Shown: positions 33,897-42,523 of the stretch, piece by piece | Layout of the letters: each line of letters opens with the position of its first letter | Position numbering within the stretch: the first letter of the stretch is position 1 | NCBI RefSeq assembly: GCF_036195045.1 | Contig: NZ_CP108100.1 | Span: 4,464,001-4,528,000, forward strand | DNA: 64,000 nt | Reading direction: 5' to 3' | Source of the DNA: Streptomyces sp. NBC_00236 | GTDB lineage: Bacteria; Actinomycetota; Actinomycetes; Streptomycetales; Streptomycetaceae | Notes under the pieces: model-generated | What the model was told of the DNA's origin: nothing | The model's input: only the letters and a program-made list of their open reading frames with translations | Databases searched by the model: none | Made by a program: the position numbers and the translations under genes

Positions 33897-34184
33897 ATGT
33901 GTGGAGCAAAGGCCGGCGGCCCCGACGCTTCGACGATCAAGCCCGGTGAGACCACCATCCAGGGCAGCGTGACCCGTGACGGCGAGCCCGTCACCGGCTA
34001 CGTCCGCCTGCTGGACTCGACCGGCGAGTTCACCGCCGAGGTCCCGACCTCGGCGACCGGACAGTTCCGCTTCTACGCGGCCGAGGGCACCTGGACGCTG
34101 CGCGCCCTCGTCCCCGGCGGCAGCGCCGACCGCACGGTCGTGGCGCAGACGGGCGGCCTCTCCGAGGTGGCCATCGCCGTCTAG
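33897..34184 (+). CDS. DUF1416 protein (rhodanese partner)
   Basis: 95 aa, beginning MCGAKAGGPDASTIKPGETTIQGSVT, with a beta-sandwich pattern (GYVRLLDSTGEFTAEVPTSATGQFRFYAAEGTWTLRALVPGG) like a carboxypeptidase-regulatory/transthyretin domain. The N-terminal Met-Cys is strictly conserved in DUF1416, consistent with a sulfur-handling role, although no activity is established to my knowledge. It follows the rhodanese gene by 49 bp with AGAAGGA upstream, and the pair is conserved in actinobacteria. Confidence 0.92.
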   Translation: MCGAKAGGPDASTIKPGETTIQGSVTRDGEPVTGYVRLLDSTGEFTAEVPTSATGQFRFYAAEGTWTLRALVPGGSADRTVVAQTGGLSEVAIAV

Positions 34185-34216
34185 CGGTCACTGTCACGGC
34201 TCTGCCGATGACCGGC

Positions 34217-34274
34217 CGAAGGGCCGTACCCCAGGGGGTTGGACGCCTTCCTGAAACAGGGGTGCGGCCCTTCG
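34217..34274 (+). terminator. hairpin after the DUF1416 gene
   Basis: 16-bp arms CGAAGGGCCGTACCCC / GGGGTGCGGCCCTTCG with one G-T wobble and a 26-nt loop, 32 bp after the stop. Confidence 0.72.
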
Positions 34275-34343
34275 TGCCGTCCGGGCGGAACCCGGCCCGG
34301 TTCCGGACCGGCCGGGCGGGCGGATCGGGCCTACGCTGGATGC

Positions 34344-34676
34344 ATGTACCGCCGACGCCGGCGCGCCTACTTCGTGATGATGGGGATCTGTCTGGTCCTC
34401 TTCGTCTCCGCCTGGGCCTTCGTGAGGCTCTGGTCGATGCCCGCCGCCATCGCGATGTGCGTGGTCGCGATGGTGATCCCGCCCGTCGCGGCGATGGTCG
34501 CCAACCGGAAGGGTCCTGAGGACCGCTGGTGGGACGACCCCGCCGCCGCGCCGCCCCGGCCGCCGTCGTCCCGGCCGCACGTGCGTTTGGGCAAGGGGGA
34601 CAAGGGCGAGGCGACCGGTGACCCGGAGTCGGACGCGTGGTGGGACGAGCTCGACGGGAAGAAGCGCCGCCAGTGA
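34344..34676 (+). CDS. DUF3099 membrane protein
   Basis: 110 aa. A basic N-terminus MYRRRRRAYF is followed by two transmembrane helices (VMMGICLVLFVSAWAFVRLW and MPAAIAMCVVAMVIPPVAAMVAN), then a hydrophilic tail with WWDD and WWDELDGK. The helix pair and the trailing ANRKGP...WW motif fit DUF3099. The ATG at 34344 is preferred over the in-frame start at 34239, which would add a poor N-terminus. Function unknown; monocistronic and convergent with the DsrE-like gene. Confidence 0.88.
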   Translation: MYRRRRRAYFVMMGICLVLFVSAWAFVRLWSMPAAIAMCVVAMVIPPVAAMVANRKGPEDRWWDDPAAAPPRPPSSRPHVRLGKGDKGEATGDPESDAWWDELDGKKRRQ

Positions 34677-34690
34677 GGGACCGGCGCGCC

Positions 34691-34748
34691 CTGCCCGTGC
34701 GGGTCAGTGGACGAGCGCGCTGCCCGTGCGGATCAGTAGACGAGCGCC
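34691..34748. repeat. 29-bp tandem duplication at the DsrE-like gene end
   Basis: CTGCCCGTGCGGGTCAGTGG (unit 34691-34719) is repeated with two substitutions at 34720-34748. The second unit contains the last codons and the TGA of the DsrE-like gene; the first is an extra copy of that 3' end. Confidence 0.8.
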
Positions 34749-35095
34749 TGGACGCCGTCGGCCATGATCTCGCTGACGAAGACCTGCGCGCCGGCGATCC
34801 GCACGCCCTCCAGGACGTCCTGCTCGGTGATGTCCCGGCGGGCCGCGCACTGGGTGCAGAGCGTGATCTGTCCGCCCGCCTGAATCGACTCGATCAGATC
34901 CGGCAGCGGCGCCGCGTGCGGCAGTTCGAACTCGGCGGCGCGCCCCGGCAGCGCGAACCACGCGGATTCCCCGGTCAGCCAGAGCGAGACCTCCACGCCG
35001 CTGGCGACGGCGACCGCCGCGACGGTGAACGCCTGGGAACAGCGCTCGGCGGAGTCGGCACCTGCGGTCACCTTGATCACGAGCTTCTTCGGCAT
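34733..35095 (-). CDS. DsrE/F-like sulfur-relay family protein
   Basis: 120 aa. MPKKLVIKVTAGADSAERCSQAFTVAAVAVASGVEVSLWLTGESAW fits the DsrE fold (alternating strands and helices). A Cys pair occurs in ITLCTQCAARRD, a position used by DsrE/TusD proteins to bind sulfur, and an additional Cys follows the first helix (ERCSQAF). Frames upstream of 35095 are not protein-like. The role in sulfur relay is suggested by family and by the sulfurtransferase nearby, but the gene is monocistronic. It overlaps the 29-bp duplication at its 3' end. Confidence 0.85.
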   Translation of the reverse strand: MPKKLVIKVTAGADSAERCSQAFTVAAVAVASGVEVSLWLTGESAWFALPGRAAEFELPHAAPLPDLIESIQAGGQITLCTQCAARRDITEQDVLEGVRIAGAQVFVSEIMADGVQALVY

Positions 35096-35201
35096 ATGCC
35101 GAACTGTAATCCCCGGCCGCACAACCTCGTTGGGGGCTGGCGGGTCAGTGGTGTGCGCAGATAACGGAATCTGCGCCTCAGGTCTCGTGGGGGGACCCAT
35201 T

Positions 35202-36071
35202 TTGAATCCGAAAGACACCATTCCTGACGGGCAGGCCGAGCCGCCCGTGCAGGTGGAGGTGGCGGAACAGGCTGTTCCGGAAGTAGCTTCCACGGAAGCG
35301 CCCGCCGTCCTCGCACCCGCACCGCTCGTGGCTGCCGAGCGGCGTCCGCGCGGCCGTACGACGCTGATCATCGTCGCGGCCGCGGTCCTGGGCATCGCGG
35401 CCGGCACCGCCGTCGGCTACGGCGTGCAGGCCGACCGCGCCCCGACCCCGCTGACCGCGCTCTCGCAGCCGGATCTCGCGTACCCGGCGAAGGCACTGCC
35501 CGCGGACCAGGTGCCGGACCCGCTGCCCGCATCGCAGGACCGCCAGGTCCGTACGGACGGCGACCTGCGCAAGCTGCTCATTCCGCGGCCGGGCGGCTGG
35601 AGGGACAACGAGAACGCGACGCTCATCCAGGACGGCTGGATGGGGGTCGACGACTACGCGCTCGCCTTCAAGAGCGAGGACTACATGTTCAGCGAGTTCC
35701 TGGGAAACAACGTCCGCCGCATCGCGGCCGTCTCCTGGCGGAAGGGCGCGTACGGCGTGGCCCGCCTCCGGCTCGTGCAGTTCCGTTCGGGCATCGACTC
35801 CGCTGCGGCGGCCTTTGCCGAGAACCAGCGTGCGTACATGCCCGAGGCCGACAGGGGTGCGGGCAACGAGGGTGATGCCCTCAAGGGCAGCGTCAGCGGT
35901 CGTTACTACCTCTACAAGGTGGACCGGAAGGCCGGATACATGCCGAACTACCGGGCCAGGGCGGTCTTCCACCGCGGCGACGTGATGGTCGAGATCAACA
36001 TGTCCGACACCGTTCCGATCAGCAAGAAGGACATCCGGACGCTGGCCGAGCGACAGCTGGAGCGCCTGTGA
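35202..36071 (+). CDS. membrane-anchored protein of unknown function (first of three)
   Basis: 289 aa from a TTG at 35202 with GGGGGGA seven bases upstream; a GTG at 35187 is also in frame. A Pro/Ala/Glu-rich cytoplasmic N-terminus of about 50 residues is followed by basic residues (ERRPRGR) and one transmembrane helix (TTLIIVAAAVLGIAAGTAVGYGV). The external domain contains DLRKLLIPRPGGWR, EFLGNNVRRIAAVSWRKGAYGVARLRLVQFRS and GRYYLYKVDRKAGYMPNYRARAVFHRGDVMVEINM. Its stop overlaps the next gene (GTGA). The same plan recurs in the two following genes. Function unknown. Confidence 0.82.
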   Translation: MNPKDTIPDGQAEPPVQVEVAEQAVPEVASTEAPAVLAPAPLVAAERRPRGRTTLIIVAAAVLGIAAGTAVGYGVQADRAPTPLTALSQPDLAYPAKALPADQVPDPLPASQDRQVRTDGDLRKLLIPRPGGWRDNENATLIQDGWMGVDDYALAFKSEDYMFSEFLGNNVRRIAAVSWRKGAYGVARLRLVQFRSGIDSAAAAFAENQRAYMPEADRGAGNEGDALKGSVSGRYYLYKVDRKAGYMPNYRARAVFHRGDVMVEINMSDTVPISKKDIRTLAERQLERL

Positions 36072-36886
36072 ACGACGACCTGAGCACGCCCACGCCCACA
36101 CCCGTGCCTGCGCCCGGACTCGTTCCCGAACCCGTCCCCGCGCCGAGGAGCAGGGTCCGCCGGGTCGTTCTCGCGGCCCTTCCCGTCGTGCTGGTGCTCG
36201 CCGCCGTCGCCGGTGCGGCGACGTACACGAAGATCACCGTCGACGACGCGGACCGAACGACCGGGACCACCCTCTGGCAGAAGCCGGTGAACACCGGGGG
36301 CAAGGACCCGGCCGGTGACCTGTCCCGTGGCCGTGCGTCCACCGCGCTCAGCAAGCTGCTCCTGCCGGTCCCGAAGGACTACCGGCTCGGTCCGGACATC
36401 GGGGAGCTCGGCAACGACAGTGAGCTCAGCGGCCGTGCGGCCGCCGCGGAAATGAAGGCGAGCGGCCGCGGGCTGGCCGGCAAGCAGCGCCGGGAGCTGG
36501 CGAAGCGGATCGACAAACTGCACATCCAGGGTCTCGCCGTCCGGTCGTACGTGTCGCGGGAGAGCGACGTGGTGGTCGACACCCAGCTGGTACGCATGAA
36601 GGACACGAAGGCGGTCCGGGACATGTACCGCTTCCAGACCGGCCTCTTCGGCGCGGTGAGCATTTTCAGGGACGGGCCGAAGATCAGCGGCCACAGGAAG
36701 AACGCCATGTGCTTCCGGGATCCCGAGAGCGAGAGCAAGCTCGAAGCGCTGTACTGCGTCGCGTACGACGGAGGGCTGCTGTTCAGCTTCTCGGCGAGCG
36801 GGATCGAGCCGCACGCAACACCGAGCGTCGCCGAACTGGTGAAGGACCAGCTCGATCACATCACGTCCCCGGGGGAGTACGTATGA
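36068..36886 (+). CDS. membrane-anchored protein of unknown function (second of three)
   Basis: 272 aa, GTG start overlapping the previous stop by 4 bp. It has a Pro/Thr-rich N-terminus (STPTPTPVPAPGLVPEPVPAPRSRVRR), one transmembrane helix ([24 protein letters not shown]), then an external domain starting with the same motif style (STALSKLLLPVPKDYRLGP). Two Cys residues (NAMCFRDP and ALYCVAY) may form a disulfide. A variable helical segment (AAEMKASGRGLAGKQRRELAKRIDKL) is specific to this member. Its stop overlaps the third gene (ATGA). Likely a paralogue of its neighbours; function unknown. Confidence 0.82.
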   Translation: MNDDLSTPTPTPVPAPGLVPEPVPAPRSRVRRVVLAALPVVLVLAAVAGAATYTKITVDDADRTTGTTLWQKPVNTGGKDPAGDLSRGRASTALSKLLLPVPKDYRLGPDIGELGNDSELSGRAAAAEMKASGRGLAGKQRRELAKRIDKLHIQGLAVRSYVSRESDVVVDTQLVRMKDTKAVRDMYRFQTGLFGAVSIFRDGPKISGHRKNAMCFRDPESESKLEALYCVAYDGGLLFSFSASGIEPHATPSVAELVKDQLDHITSPGEYV

Positions 36887-37764
36887 GCGAGCAGACGGCC
36901 GCACCGGCCGCCGCCACCGAGCCGGACGCCACCGAGCCGGCCGCAGCGCCCCCGCCCCTGCCGCAGCTGCCCCCCACGCCCCCCACGCCGCCCGCCTCGC
37001 CCCGGCCCCCGCGCCGGATCCTGCGGGCCGTGGCCCGGTGGACCGTCGCCGTGCTGGTGCTCGGCGGGGTCGGTGCGGGTACGGCGTACGAGATCACCGC
37101 GATGGAGCGCACCGACGTGCCGGGCCTCGCCACCGAGAGCGACGGCCGCTGGGAGTACCCGCGGCTGAGCCTGCCCGCGCTGCCTGCGGGCAGGCCGCGG
37201 CCCTTCAACAAGGACAACACGGCCGAGATCCACTACGCCGACCTGCGCGAACTGCTGCTCCCGGCCCCGGCCGGAGCCACGGTGGACAAGAAGCTGGCGG
37301 GCGGCTGGGTGAGCACCCGGCAGTTCGTGTCCGAGTACGAGAAGGAGTACCGGGAGGACATCGCCGCCACGCTGCGCGACGGGGCGCTGCGCCACATCGC
37401 GGCGCGCGGCTGGACCATGCCGGACGGCACGGCGAGCCGGGTCTATCTGCTCCGGTTCAACTCGACGGCCTTCGCGCAGGCGTTTCTCGACGACCGGTAC
37501 ATCGGGGCGTCGGCGGGCGACCCGCTGGTCGGTGCGCCCGACCCCGATCTCGACGAGGCATGGGCGGGCGAAGGGAAGGTGGCGGGTACGACGGCGTACC
37601 TGTTCGCCGAGGCGAAGCCGTTCGGCTCCGCCCAGGTCCGGCAGAGCTATCTGGCGGCCGGCGACACCGTCGCCCTGATCGTCCAGTCCCGCAAGGGCAG
37701 CGGGGGAACGCCGCGCGTCCCGTTCCACCAGACCGTGATCCTGCAGAACCAGCTGCTGGGCTGA
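36883..37764 (+). CDS. membrane-anchored protein of unknown function (third of three)
   Basis: 293 aa, ATG overlapping the previous stop by 4 bp. It has a long Pro-rich cytoplasmic tail (PPLPQLPPTPPTPPASPRPP), a transmembrane helix (VARWTVAVLVLGGVGAGTAYEI), and an external domain with DLRELLLPAPAGATVDKKLAGGWVSTRQF, ALRHIAARGWTMPDGTASRVYLLRFNS, AYLFAEAKPFGSAQVRQSYLAAGDTVALIVQSRKG. Shared features with the first gene (DLRxLLxP, R-I-A-A--W, trailing beta strands) support descent from one ancestor. Translational coupling of all three suggests a complex. Confidence 0.82.
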   Translation: MSEQTAAPAAATEPDATEPAAAPPPLPQLPPTPPTPPASPRPPRRILRAVARWTVAVLVLGGVGAGTAYEITAMERTDVPGLATESDGRWEYPRLSLPALPAGRPRPFNKDNTAEIHYADLRELLLPAPAGATVDKKLAGGWVSTRQFVSEYEKEYREDIAATLRDGALRHIAARGWTMPDGTASRVYLLRFNSTAFAQAFLDDRYIGASAGDPLVGAPDPDLDEAWAGEGKVAGTTAYLFAEAKPFGSAQVRQSYLAAGDTVALIVQSRKGSGGTPRVPFHQTVILQNQLLG

Positions 37765-37864
37765 CCGCTCCGCGGCACGCCCCGAACCGGCGGGCCGGGA
37801 CCCCACCCATTAGGCTGGGGCCCGGCCCTGTACTGCCGCCATACCGCTCGTTCAAGGAGCCCCC

Positions 37865-37966
37865 GTGCTTGAGGCATTCTTCTCCGCCCTGCTGGTCCTG
37901 GTCTGCGTCGGCGTTCTCGCCTTCGCCGGTCTGACCGTGAAGAAGCTGTACCAGGGCCAGCGCTAG
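37865..37966 (+). CDS. 33-residue membrane peptide
   Basis: 33 aa from a GTG with AAGGAG upstream: MLEAFFSALLVLVCVGVLAF and then AGLTVKKLYQGQR. One transmembrane helix with a basic cytoplasmic tail. The sequence has the look of a small conserved Streptomyces membrane protein. It lies alone between the three-gene operon and the nitrobindin-like gene. A role as a membrane anchor or transporter modulator is possible but unproven. Confidence 0.72.
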   Translation: MLEAFFSALLVLVCVGVLAFAGLTVKKLYQGQR

Positions 37967-38031
37967 CCCCTCCGGCCCGGCGCCCCACCCTCCGCCTTCC
38001 GCTTCCGCCTCACCGATCGATTGAGCCGTTC

Positions 38032-38604
38032 ATGATCGAGATCCCGTCCGACCTTCACCCGGACCTCGTCCCGCTGGCCTTCCTCCTGGGCAACTGGGCG
38101 GGCGCGGGTGTGTCCGACTTCCCCGGCGCCGAGAAGTGCAACTTCGGCCAGGAGGTCTCGTTCAGCCACGACGGCCGGGACTTCCTGGAGTACACCTCGC
38201 ACTCCTGGGTGCTCGACGCCGACGGCGAGAAGGTCCGGCCGCTGGAGTCCGAGTCCGGCTACTGGCGCATCGACAAGGACCGCAAGGTCGAGGTCGTCAT
38301 GGTCCGCGACCAGGGCGTCATCGAGATCTGGTACGGCGAGCTCGGCCACCAGAAGCCGCAGATCGACCTGGTCACCGACGCGGTGGCCCGGACCGCGGCC
38401 TCCGGCCCGTACAACGGTGGCAAGCGGCTCTACGGCTACGTGAAGAGCGACCTCATGTGGGTGGGCGAGAAGTCCACGCCCGAGGTCGAGCTGCGGCCGT
38501 ACATGTCGGCGCACCTGAAGAAGGTCGTCACCCCGGAAGAGGTCGCGGCGATGGCGAAGAGCCTCGGCGACCTGCCGGACGACGGAATCGCGTTCTTCAA
38601 GTAG
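38032..38604 (+). CDS. FABP-like / nitrobindin-family beta-barrel protein
   Basis: 190 aa. LVPLAFLLGNWAGAGVSDFP carries the nitrobindin GxWxGxG motif, then VSFSHDGRDFLEYTSHSW, SGYWRIDKDRKVEVVMVRDQGVIEIWYGEL and the C-terminal VELRPYMSAHLKKV, forming a 10-strand barrel by family precedent. Nitrobindins bind heme and isomerise peroxynitrite; the axial His in family members lies near the C-terminus, and SAHLKK is a candidate. Whether this member binds heme cannot be told by sequence alone. It is followed by nur at 63 bp on the same strand. Confidence 0.9.
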   Translation: MIEIPSDLHPDLVPLAFLLGNWAGAGVSDFPGAEKCNFGQEVSFSHDGRDFLEYTSHSWVLDADGEKVRPLESESGYWRIDKDRKVEVVMVRDQGVIEIWYGELGHQKPQIDLVTDAVARTAASGPYNGGKRLYGYVKSDLMWVGEKSTPEVELRPYMSAHLKKVVTPEEVAAMAKSLGDLPDDGIAFFK

Positions 38605-38667
38605 TCCACGAGGCCCGTTCCGCGGACTCCTGGGGCCGCGGACTCGCCCGGACCTACACTGGAGCCT

Positions 38668-39147
38668 GTGGTGAGCACCGACTGGAAGACCGATCTTCGG
38701 CAGCGCGGCTACCGGCTGACGCCGCAGCGGCAGCTTGTCCTGGAAGCCGTGGACACGCTGGAACACGCGACGCCCGACGACATCCTGTCCGAGGTGCGCC
38801 GGACCGCGTCCGGAGTGAACATCTCCACCGTGTACCGGACCCTGGAGCTCCTTGAGGAGCTGGATCTGGTCAGCCACGCCCATCTGGGCCACGGCGCTCC
38901 GACGTACCACCTGGCCGACCGCCACCACCACATCCACCTGGTCTGCCGGGACTGTACGAACGTCATCGAGGCCGATGTCGACGTCGTCGCCGAGTTCACC
39001 GAGAAGCTGCGCGGCACGTTCGGCTTCGAGACGGACATGAAGCACTTCGCGATCTTCGGCCGCTGTGCCGACTGCACGGCGAAGTCGGCCGGAGCGGCTG
39101 GAGAGGCCGGAGCGATGACCGGTCCGGCCGCCGGGACCCAGCCGTAG
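38668..39147 (+). CDS. nur: nickel-responsive Fur-family regulator Nur
   Basis: 159 aa, GTG start (a second GTG is the next codon). The winged helix is LRQRGYRLTPQRQLVLEAVDTLEHATPDDILSEVRRTASGVNISTVYRTLELLEEL. The metal-binding region DRHHHIHLVCRDC supplies His ligands, and KHFAIFGRCADC the dimer-domain residues. This agrees closely with my memory of Streptomyces coelicolor Nur, which represses nickel uptake and sodF when Ni is bound and permits sodN expression. An Ala/Gly-rich tail (AGAAGEAGAMTGPAAG) is longer than that protein's. No target gene is adjacent. Confidence 0.92.
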   Translation: MVSTDWKTDLRQRGYRLTPQRQLVLEAVDTLEHATPDDILSEVRRTASGVNISTVYRTLELLEELDLVSHAHLGHGAPTYHLADRHHHIHLVCRDCTNVIEADVDVVAEFTEKLRGTFGFETDMKHFAIFGRCADCTAKSAGAAGEAGAMTGPAAGTQP

Positions 39148-39180
39148 GGCCTGTCGTCGCCCGAGTCGTACGCTGGTCGC

Positions 39181-40146
39181 ATGAAGAGCCCCCTGCTGTC
39201 CCTGCCCGGCGCCGTCCCCGCCGAGGGTCGCGACGAAGGCGTCGCCGCGCACTACGGCGACCTGTTCCGCGAGCAGCGCGCCCTCGCCGACGGTTCCGGT
39301 CTGGTCGACCTCTCGCACCGCGGGGTCGTGACCGTCACCGGGAGCGACCGGCTGGCGTGGCTGCACCTCCTGATCACCCAGCACGTCAGCGAACTCGCCC
39401 CGGGCCAGGCCACCGAGTCCCTGATCCTCACGGCGAACGGGCACATCGAGCACGCCCTGTATCTCGTCGACGACGGCGAGACCGTGTGGATGCACGTCGA
39501 GCCGGGCACCCAGGGCGAGCTGATCGCCTATCTGGAGTCGATGAAGTTCTTCTACCGGGTCGAGGTCGCCGACCGTACCGAGGACTTCGCCGTCGTGTAC
39601 CTGCCGGCCGGTTCCATCGCCGGGATCCCGGACCGTGCCACCGCACGGGAGACGCCGTACGGCCGCGACGTGTTCCTGCCCCGCGACGAACTGGAGGAGT
39701 ACGCGGCGGCGCACGGCCCGGCCGCCGGGGTGCTGGCCTACGAGGCGCTGCGCGTCGAGGGCCACCGTCCACGGCTCGGGTTCGAGACGGATCACCGCAC
39801 CATCCCGCACGAGCTGGGCTGGATCGGCACCGCCGTCCACCTCCAGAAGGGCTGCTACCGGGGCCAGGAGACGGTGGCCCGGGTGCAGAACCTGGGCAAG
39901 CCGCCGCGGCGCCTGGTCTTCCTGCACCTGGACGGCAGCGAGGTCCTGCTGCCGGGGCACGGCACCCCGGTGCGGCTGGCCGCGGACGGGGCGGAGGGCC
40001 GTCAGCTCGGCTTCATCACCAGTTCCGCCCGCCACCACGAGCTGGGGCCGATCGCGCTGGCCCTGGTGAAGCGGAACGTGGCGGTGGACGCGGAGCTGCT
40101 GGCGGGCGACACGGCGGCGGCCCAGGAGACGGTCGTCGAACCGTAG
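39181..40146 (+). CDS. ygfZ: YgfZ/GcvT-like folate-binding Fe-S cluster maintenance protein
   Basis: 321 aa. The YgfZ signature K-G-C-Y-x-G-Q-E is present as LQKGCYRGQETVARVQ (about residues 222-237), with its Cys. The GcvT-like N-terminal region (LVDLSHRGVVTVTGSDRLAWLHLLITQHV) and C-terminal barrel (RQLGFITSSARHHELGPIALALVKR) agree. YgfZ proteins use tetrahydrofolate and support assembly or repair of certain Fe-S enzymes. It is 33 bp from nur and convergent with dtd. Confidence 0.92.
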   Translation: MKSPLLSLPGAVPAEGRDEGVAAHYGDLFREQRALADGSGLVDLSHRGVVTVTGSDRLAWLHLLITQHVSELAPGQATESLILTANGHIEHALYLVDDGETVWMHVEPGTQGELIAYLESMKFFYRVEVADRTEDFAVVYLPAGSIAGIPDRATARETPYGRDVFLPRDELEEYAAAHGPAAGVLAYEALRVEGHRPRLGFETDHRTIPHELGWIGTAVHLQKGCYRGQETVARVQNLGKPPRRLVFLHLDGSEVLLPGHGTPVRLAADGAEGRQLGFITSSARHHELGPIALALVKRNVAVDAELLAGDTAAAQETVVEP

Positions 40147-40170
40147 GACTGCTCGCCCCTGCCCGCAGGC

Positions 40171-40620
40171 TCAGACCTCGACGATGACGGTGAACGGGCC
40201 GTGGTTCGTGAGCGAGACCCGCATGTCCGCTCCGAACCGGCCCGTCTCCACCTGCGCGCCCAGTGCCCGCAGCTGTGCCACGACCTCGTCGACCAGCGGC
40301 TCGGCGATCTCGCCGGGAGCCGCGGCGTTCCACGTGGGCCGGCGGCCCTTGCGGGCGTCCCCGTAGAGAGTGAACTGTGAAATCACCAGAAGTGGTGCAT
40401 TCACATCGGAGCAGGACTTCTCGCCCTCCAGGATGCGGACCGACCACAGCTTGCGGGCGAGCTGGGCCGCCTTCTCCGCGGTGTCGCCGTGGGTCACTCC
40501 CACCAGCACACACAGGCCCTCGCCGACGATTTCGCCGACGACCGCCGAACCGCCGCCCTCGCCACCGGCGTCCGCCACCGTGACGCTCGCACCGTCCACC
40601 CTCTGTACCACTGCACGCAT
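40171..40620 (-). CDS. dtd: D-aminoacyl-tRNA deacylase
   Basis: 149 aa, starting [17 protein letters not shown]. Both catalytic motifs of Dtd are intact: [17 protein letters not shown] and [11 protein letters not shown] (N-x-G-P-x-T). It removes D-amino acids (and Gly from tRNA-Ala) mischarged on tRNA, in a homodimer with cross-subunit GP loops. Small Gly-rich insertion AGGEGGGS in the first loop. It is convergent with the ygfZ-like gene and divergent from rsiG. Confidence 0.95.
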   Translation of the reverse strand: MRAVVQRVDGASVTVADAGGEGGGSAVVGEIVGEGLCVLVGVTHGDTAEKAAQLARKLWSVRILEGEKSCSDVNAPLLVISQFTLYGDARKGRRPTWNAAAPGEIAEPLVDEVVAQLRALGAQVETGRFGADMRVSLTNHGPFTVIVEV

Positions 40621-40737
40621 ACAGACCAACCTATCTTGGGCTGAACGGGTACAGAGCATCTCCACCGGACCCCTCGGAGTGGCACCATGCACGGGAGGCG
40701 GTGTGCCGACGCACCGGTCGAGGGGATGGACACAAGC

Positions 40738-41364
40738 ATGAGCATGCATGGAACCGGGCAGTCCCCGGGCGCAGTGCCGGTCGCGCGCCCGGGCGTCAAC
40801 AGCAAGGCCTCTGTGGGTGCGAGCACCATGCGCCCGCCCGTGCAGCGGACCGGGCAGGGCTCCGAGGACGGGACCGCCGCAACGGCCCCGCTGGATCTGG
40901 GCGCCCTGCGGCTGCCGGAGCTGCGCGTGCTGCGGCGGGACGCGCAGCGGGACGAGGCGGACCTCAGCTATGTGCGGCGGCTCGTCCAGGGGCGCATCGA
41001 CATCCTGCGGGCCGAGCTGGCGCGGCGGCGGGACCCGGAGTCCCCGGTGGTGGACCGGCTCTCGGAGATCCTCACGGACACCCCGTCGCTGCACCGCTCC
41101 TCCGCCCGGCACGTCACGCTGAGCACGCCGCGCAGTGACGAGTACCGGCAGCTGGCGGCGGAGACGCTGGCCGAGGTCGAACTCTCCGACCTCGACGCCC
41201 GGACGGACGAAGAGCTGCACACCGCGATGGGACGCCTGGTCCGCTACGAACAGCAGGTGTCCCGGCGCCGCTACCGGCTCCAGCGCACCGCGGACGATTG
41301 CAGTGCGGAGATCGCCCGCAGGTACCGTGACGGGGAAGCACAAGTAGACGACCTGCTCGCCTGA
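40738..41364 (+). CDS. rsiG: cyclic-di-GMP-dependent anti-sigma factor RsiG
   Basis: 208 aa. A disordered N-terminus of about 60 residues precedes an antiparallel coiled coil. Both copies of the published c-di-GMP motif E(x)3S(x)2R(x)3Q(x)3D are exact: [16 protein letters not shown], and [17 protein letters not shown] in the C-terminal helix. In Streptomyces RsiG with bound c-di-GMP sequesters the sporulation sigma factor WhiG, delaying sporulation. The ATG at 40738 is used; ATG at 40726 adds four residues and stands next to AGGGG. The gene is often annotated as hypothetical or as an ABC protein; WhiG is not in this window. Confidence 0.9.
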   Translation: MSMHGTGQSPGAVPVARPGVNSKASVGASTMRPPVQRTGQGSEDGTAATAPLDLGALRLPELRVLRRDAQRDEADLSYVRRLVQGRIDILRAELARRRDPESPVVDRLSEILTDTPSLHRSSARHVTLSTPRSDEYRQLAAETLAEVELSDLDARTDEELHTAMGRLVRYEQQVSRRRYRLQRTADDCSAEIARRYRDGEAQVDDLLA

Positions 41365-41410
41365 AGCGACCCTTCCGAGGGCGGGTCCCGCCCGTCCCCG
41401 GAAGGCCACC

Positions 41411-42439
41411 ATGACCTCCAGCGCAGCCCCGTCGTCCCCGTCCGGCATATCGGACAGCCTGTCCGGTGGCGCCTCCGGCGGCATATCCGGCCGGGCCCCC
41501 CTTCTGCCCGTGCTGGCCGAGGTCGTCCGGTCCGGTTTCGTCGAGGGGCACCATCGGGGCTCCCTGGTCGTCCTGGCCGCGGACGGCAGCGTGGAGATGT
41601 CCCTGGGAGATCCGGCGGCCCCGGTCTTCCCGCGCTCCTCCAACAAGCCGATGCAGGCCGCCGCGGTGCTCCGGGCCGGCCTCGACCTGTCGGGGGAGCG
41701 GCTGGCGCTGGCCGCCGCGAGCCATTCGGGTGAGGGCTTCCACCTCGATCTCGTACGCAAGATGCTCACCGAGCACGGGCTGTCGGCCGACGATCTGCAG
41801 ACCCCGCCCGACCTGCCGCTGGACCCGGTGGAGGCGGAGACGTATCTCGCCGCGGGCCACGTCCGGGAGCGGATCACGATGAACTGCTCGGGCAAGCACG
41901 CGGCGATGCTGGCGGTGTGCCTGCACAACGGCTGGGACCCGGCCACGTACCTCGACCCGGCCCACCCGCTCCAGCAGCTGGTCCACCGGGTCGTCGAGGA
42001 GGCGGCGGGCGAGCCGGTCGCCGCGGTCGGCACGGACGGCTGCGGGGCGCCGCTGATGGCGCTCTCCCTGGTGGGTCTCGCCCGGGCGTTCCGTACGTTC
42101 GTCACGGCGGAGCAGGGCACGGCGGAGCGCCGGGTGGCGGACGCGATGCGCGCCCATCCCGAGTACGTGGCCGGCACCCGCCGCCCGGACACCTGGCTGA
42201 TGCGGGAGGTGCCGGGGACGCTGTCCAAGATGGGCGCCGAGGCGGTCCAGGCGGTGGCGCTGGCGGACGGCCGGGCGCTGGCCTTCAAGATCGACGACGG
42301 TTCGACCCGGGCGCTCGGACCCGTACTGGCCCGTGCGCTGGGTCTGCTCGGCGTCGACGCCCCGGTGGTGTCGCGGATCGGCCGGGCGCCGCTGATGGGC
42401 GGCGCGGCCGAGGTCGGGGAGATCCGGGCGGCGTTCTGA
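41411..42439 (+). CDS. L-asparaginase, class 3 (ReAII-like)
   Basis: 342 aa. A Ser/Gly-rich N-terminus of about 30 residues precedes the family core [25 protein letters not shown]. Active-site motifs of the class-3 group are present: RSSNKPMQA (Ser-Lys), ASHSGEGFH and [11 protein letters not shown] with a Cys/Lys pair, plus GTDGCGAPL. It hydrolyses asparagine to aspartate and ammonia. The segment lacks a signal peptide, so it is cytoplasmic. It is 46 bp downstream of rsiG. Confidence 0.92.
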   Translation: MTSSAAPSSPSGISDSLSGGASGGISGRAPLLPVLAEVVRSGFVEGHHRGSLVVLAADGSVEMSLGDPAAPVFPRSSNKPMQAAAVLRAGLDLSGERLALAAASHSGEGFHLDLVRKMLTEHGLSADDLQTPPDLPLDPVEAETYLAAGHVRERITMNCSGKHAAMLAVCLHNGWDPATYLDPAHPLQQLVHRVVEEAAGEPVAAVGTDGCGAPLMALSLVGLARAFRTFVTAEQGTAERRVADAMRAHPEYVAGTRRPDTWLMREVPGTLSKMGAEAVQAVALADGRALAFKIDDGSTRALGPVLARALGLLGVDAPVVSRIGRAPLMGGAAEVGEIRAAF

Positions 42440-42523
42440 CGGGGCCGCCCTCCGAGGTTCGCGTTTCCGAGGCCGTGCGAAAAGCCGGCGACATCCGCGG
42501 CCCCGGTGTTTAGCGTGAGGCGG

